Source of the DNA: Congeria kusceri | Taxonomy: Eukaryota > Mollusca > Bivalvia > Myida > Dreissenidae | Length of the DNA: 64,000 bases | Assembly (NCBI GenBank): GCA_027627225.1 | Contig: CM051036.1 | Coordinates: 36,478,426-36,542,425 of the forward strand | Direction: 5' to 3' | Shown here: in pieces, positions 63,454-64,000 of the stretch | Numbering within the stretch: the stretch's first letter is position 1 | Layout: every line of letters starts with the position of its first letter | The notes under the pieces: generated by a model | The model's database searches: none | What the model saw: only the letters and a program-made list of their open reading frames with translations | What the model was told of the DNA's origin: nothing | Position numbers and translations under genes: made by a program

Positions 63454-64000
63454 CAAATCACAAAACTGCAAACGTGTGAAAGCTGTTATTTGCATGAACA
63501 AATCAAGAGGGCTGGCATGAACAGTGTTTTACATGGACTAAGTGTATTTGAGAAATATCAAGCTCATTCTGCAGCTCTTCACATTATCATTTTGTTTTCA
63601 CTTAAAACTGCCAATATTATTTTTTTATTTTTAATATGATTTAATTGCATAATTTTGTTTGTATGATTAATGAATTTGTTGAACTACACAAGTCTTGCAT
63701 AGCCAGTGTGTATGGTTCATGTTTTACAAAATGTGAATAGAGCTGCAATGATTTAACCATGACTGGATTCGATTTCGTTTTCGGACATTCTTTAGTTGAA
63801 TATTTCGATTCGATTCATGTTTCATTTTTACAGGCTTGTATATCCACATATTTATGAGTCATGACTTGCAATTATAGCAAAGATTTGATTTTGTTATTAC
63901 TGATGCCATTGTATAGCTAATGTCAACATATGTGCCCTACATGTCAACATCAATAAGAACAATGGAAATATTTGTTGATAATGTTTTATAACTACTTCAA
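63454..64000 (+). other. 3' flank / 3' UTR of the long form
   Basis: No AATAAA is seen in these 547 nt, so the long form either uses a variant signal or ends beyond the window. No repeat or ORF of note is visible. Confidence 0.5.

Overview
The window looks like genomic DNA from a bivalve mollusc. It is AT-rich and has long introns with GT-AG splice sites. It is saturated with non-coding repeats of a kind I associate with bivalves: tandem units of about 150-180 bp beside (CCGT)n/(CTGT)n tracts, resembling the published 'pearl' / Helentron-associated elements, plus tRNA-derived SINEs and a double-cruciform MITE. I cannot fix the species from sequence alone.

One host gene dominates. It runs on the + strand from about 17.99 to 63.45 kb. 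I assembled it by hand from 14 coding exons whose phases all agree: 2934 nt, 977 residues plus stop. The C-terminal part is an unmistakable HOIL-1 (RBCK1) RING-IBR-RING E3 ligase, ending in the family's cysteine-rich tail with a final histidine. Upstream lie an Npl4-type zinc finger (NZF), a ubiquitin-like domain (UBL) and an LTM-like helix, as in HOIL-1 and SHARPIN. The first two exons resemble the N-terminal PH-like domain that vertebrates have in SHARPIN and not in HOIL-1. One bivalve gene therefore seems to carry the parts of both accessory subunits of the linear ubiquitin ligase complex (LUBAC).

Between the NZF exon and the first RING exon is another phase-compatible exon (48843-49067). 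It ends in a stop and is followed by an AATAAA signal. Using it would give a 785-residue PH-UBL-NZF protein without RBR, which is the SHARPIN layout. The gene could thus produce a SHARPIN-like and a HOIL-1-like product by choice of last exon. This is the most interesting prediction here.

Layout: 1-8.7 kb is intergenic repeat mosaic. 8.71-15.05 kb is probably one 6.3 kb DNA transposon (GGCC termini, TTA flanks) carrying a decayed, split minus-strand transposon protein and several nested insertions. 15-18 kb is the upstream flank with SINE and tRNA-like pieces. From 18 to 63.5 kb the gene's introns hold Helentron-like arrays, an internally deleted 1.6 kb relative of the 6.3 kb transposon, several terminal-inverted-repeat elements, five double-cruciform MITEs and a 2.6 kb, 45-bp minisatellite. 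No other convincing host gene, classical tRNA, rRNA or CRISPR array was seen.
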